Source: Strigops habroptila
Taxonomy: Eukaryota; Chordata; Aves; Psittaciformes; Psittacidae
Assembly: GCF_004027225.2 (NCBI RefSeq)
Contig: NC_044278.2
Span: 4,216,001-4,280,000, forward strand
DNA: 64,000 nt
Direction of reading: 5' to 3'
Positions 63,367 to 64,000 of the stretch are shown piece after piece; within the stretch, counting starts at the first letter, position 1, and every line of letters begins with the position of its first letter. Below the pieces are notes generated by a model, which had not been told where the DNA came from, searched no databases, and saw nothing but the letters and a program-made list of their open reading frames with translations. A program made the position numbers and the translations under genes.

Positions 63367-64000
63367 GTAATAAATATTTAGGTTGTTACATGTTAGGAAC
63401 CACATTGGCGAAGATGCCGCTTTTTCTCGGGTTCAAAATCGAAGTGTTATTTTCTATTAATGAGTCTCAATAGCGAATGTTTCAAAATGTTTCACTATTT
63501 TGAAATACCCCAGTGAAAAAATAACCACATAACCCTCCAACCCCCCAACTTGCTCCACATATACAACTTTTCCCAATTAAAGACTTTTTTCAACATATGA
63601 CAACACACTTTAATAAGAAGAAATATTTTATTATAATTCTGCCCATATTTTATTATATTTATATATTGAATAAGGTATCAGAGCACCCTTGCTTTCATTT
63701 TGGGAGGTTCTACTTTACACCAAAATAAATTGCATTATTTCACTAGAGAATTGAGGTCTGGGAAGTTTGAGGGCCAGCTTTTACATGAAATATTGCATCC
63801 CTATTATCTTCCCTGGATTCTTTGGAATTCCCAAAGAAACACTTTAATTAGCTAAAGGGGAAAACAGGGTGTTGTCTTCCTCCTGTTTCTCACACCTCAG
63901 GTGGCCAACACCTACCATTTTTCTGGCCTAACTCCATAAGAAAATCAAGTAGGCTAGTAAATCATGTTACAAAACCAATTACCAAATAGACAAAATGAGA
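63367..64000 (+). other. POU1F1: POU1F1 intron 6, incomplete
   Basis: Begins gtaata and runs past the right edge. AT-rich, with no repeat or coding sequence recognised. Confidence 0.85.

Overview
The window is vertebrate nuclear DNA, almost certainly from a bird. It is intron-rich and gene-poor, moderately AT-rich, and has no bacterial-style operons. Old fragments of the avian LINE CR1 are scattered through it, and there is one solo ERVL-type LTR of the kind common in neoavian birds. The recognisable gene has avian-specific features. The species cannot be fixed from sequence alone.

Layout. Positions 1 to about 54,600 are intergenic. No open reading frame there looks like a conserved protein, and the longest (147 codons) is what chance predicts. 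This stretch holds four CR1 fragments (13.3, 16.7, 34.8 and 49.7 kb), the solo LTR with a 5-bp target-site duplication (30.8-31.4 kb), two weak ancient-SINE candidates, many A/C-rich or T/G-rich low-complexity tracts and microsatellites, and several AT-rich blocks with clustered POU and homeodomain motifs. One such block near 44.55-44.88 kb lies about 10 kb upstream of the gene, where the mouse orthologue has its pituitary enhancer.

Positions 54.7 kb to the right edge carry the 5' part of POU1F1 (Pit-1) on the + strand. This pituitary POU-homeodomain factor activates growth hormone, prolactin and TSH-beta genes. A TATA box and six coding exons are visible: 54861-55002, 57777-57842 (or 57693-57842 with the beta acceptor), 58732-58845, 59887-60132, 61675-61839 and 63306-63366. 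All junction phases agree. The last exon, with most of the homeodomain, lies beyond the window.

Two points about the gene stand out. The beta-type extension of exon 2 is 28 codons, against 26 in mammals. The 38-codon third exon, absent from the mammalian protein, can only be spliced in frame through a non-canonical GC donor (GC-AG intron).

I see no previously undescribed system here. The most useful follow-ups are the GC-AG donor, the possible intron-derived alternative N-termini, the short upstream ORF, and the candidate -10 kb enhancer.
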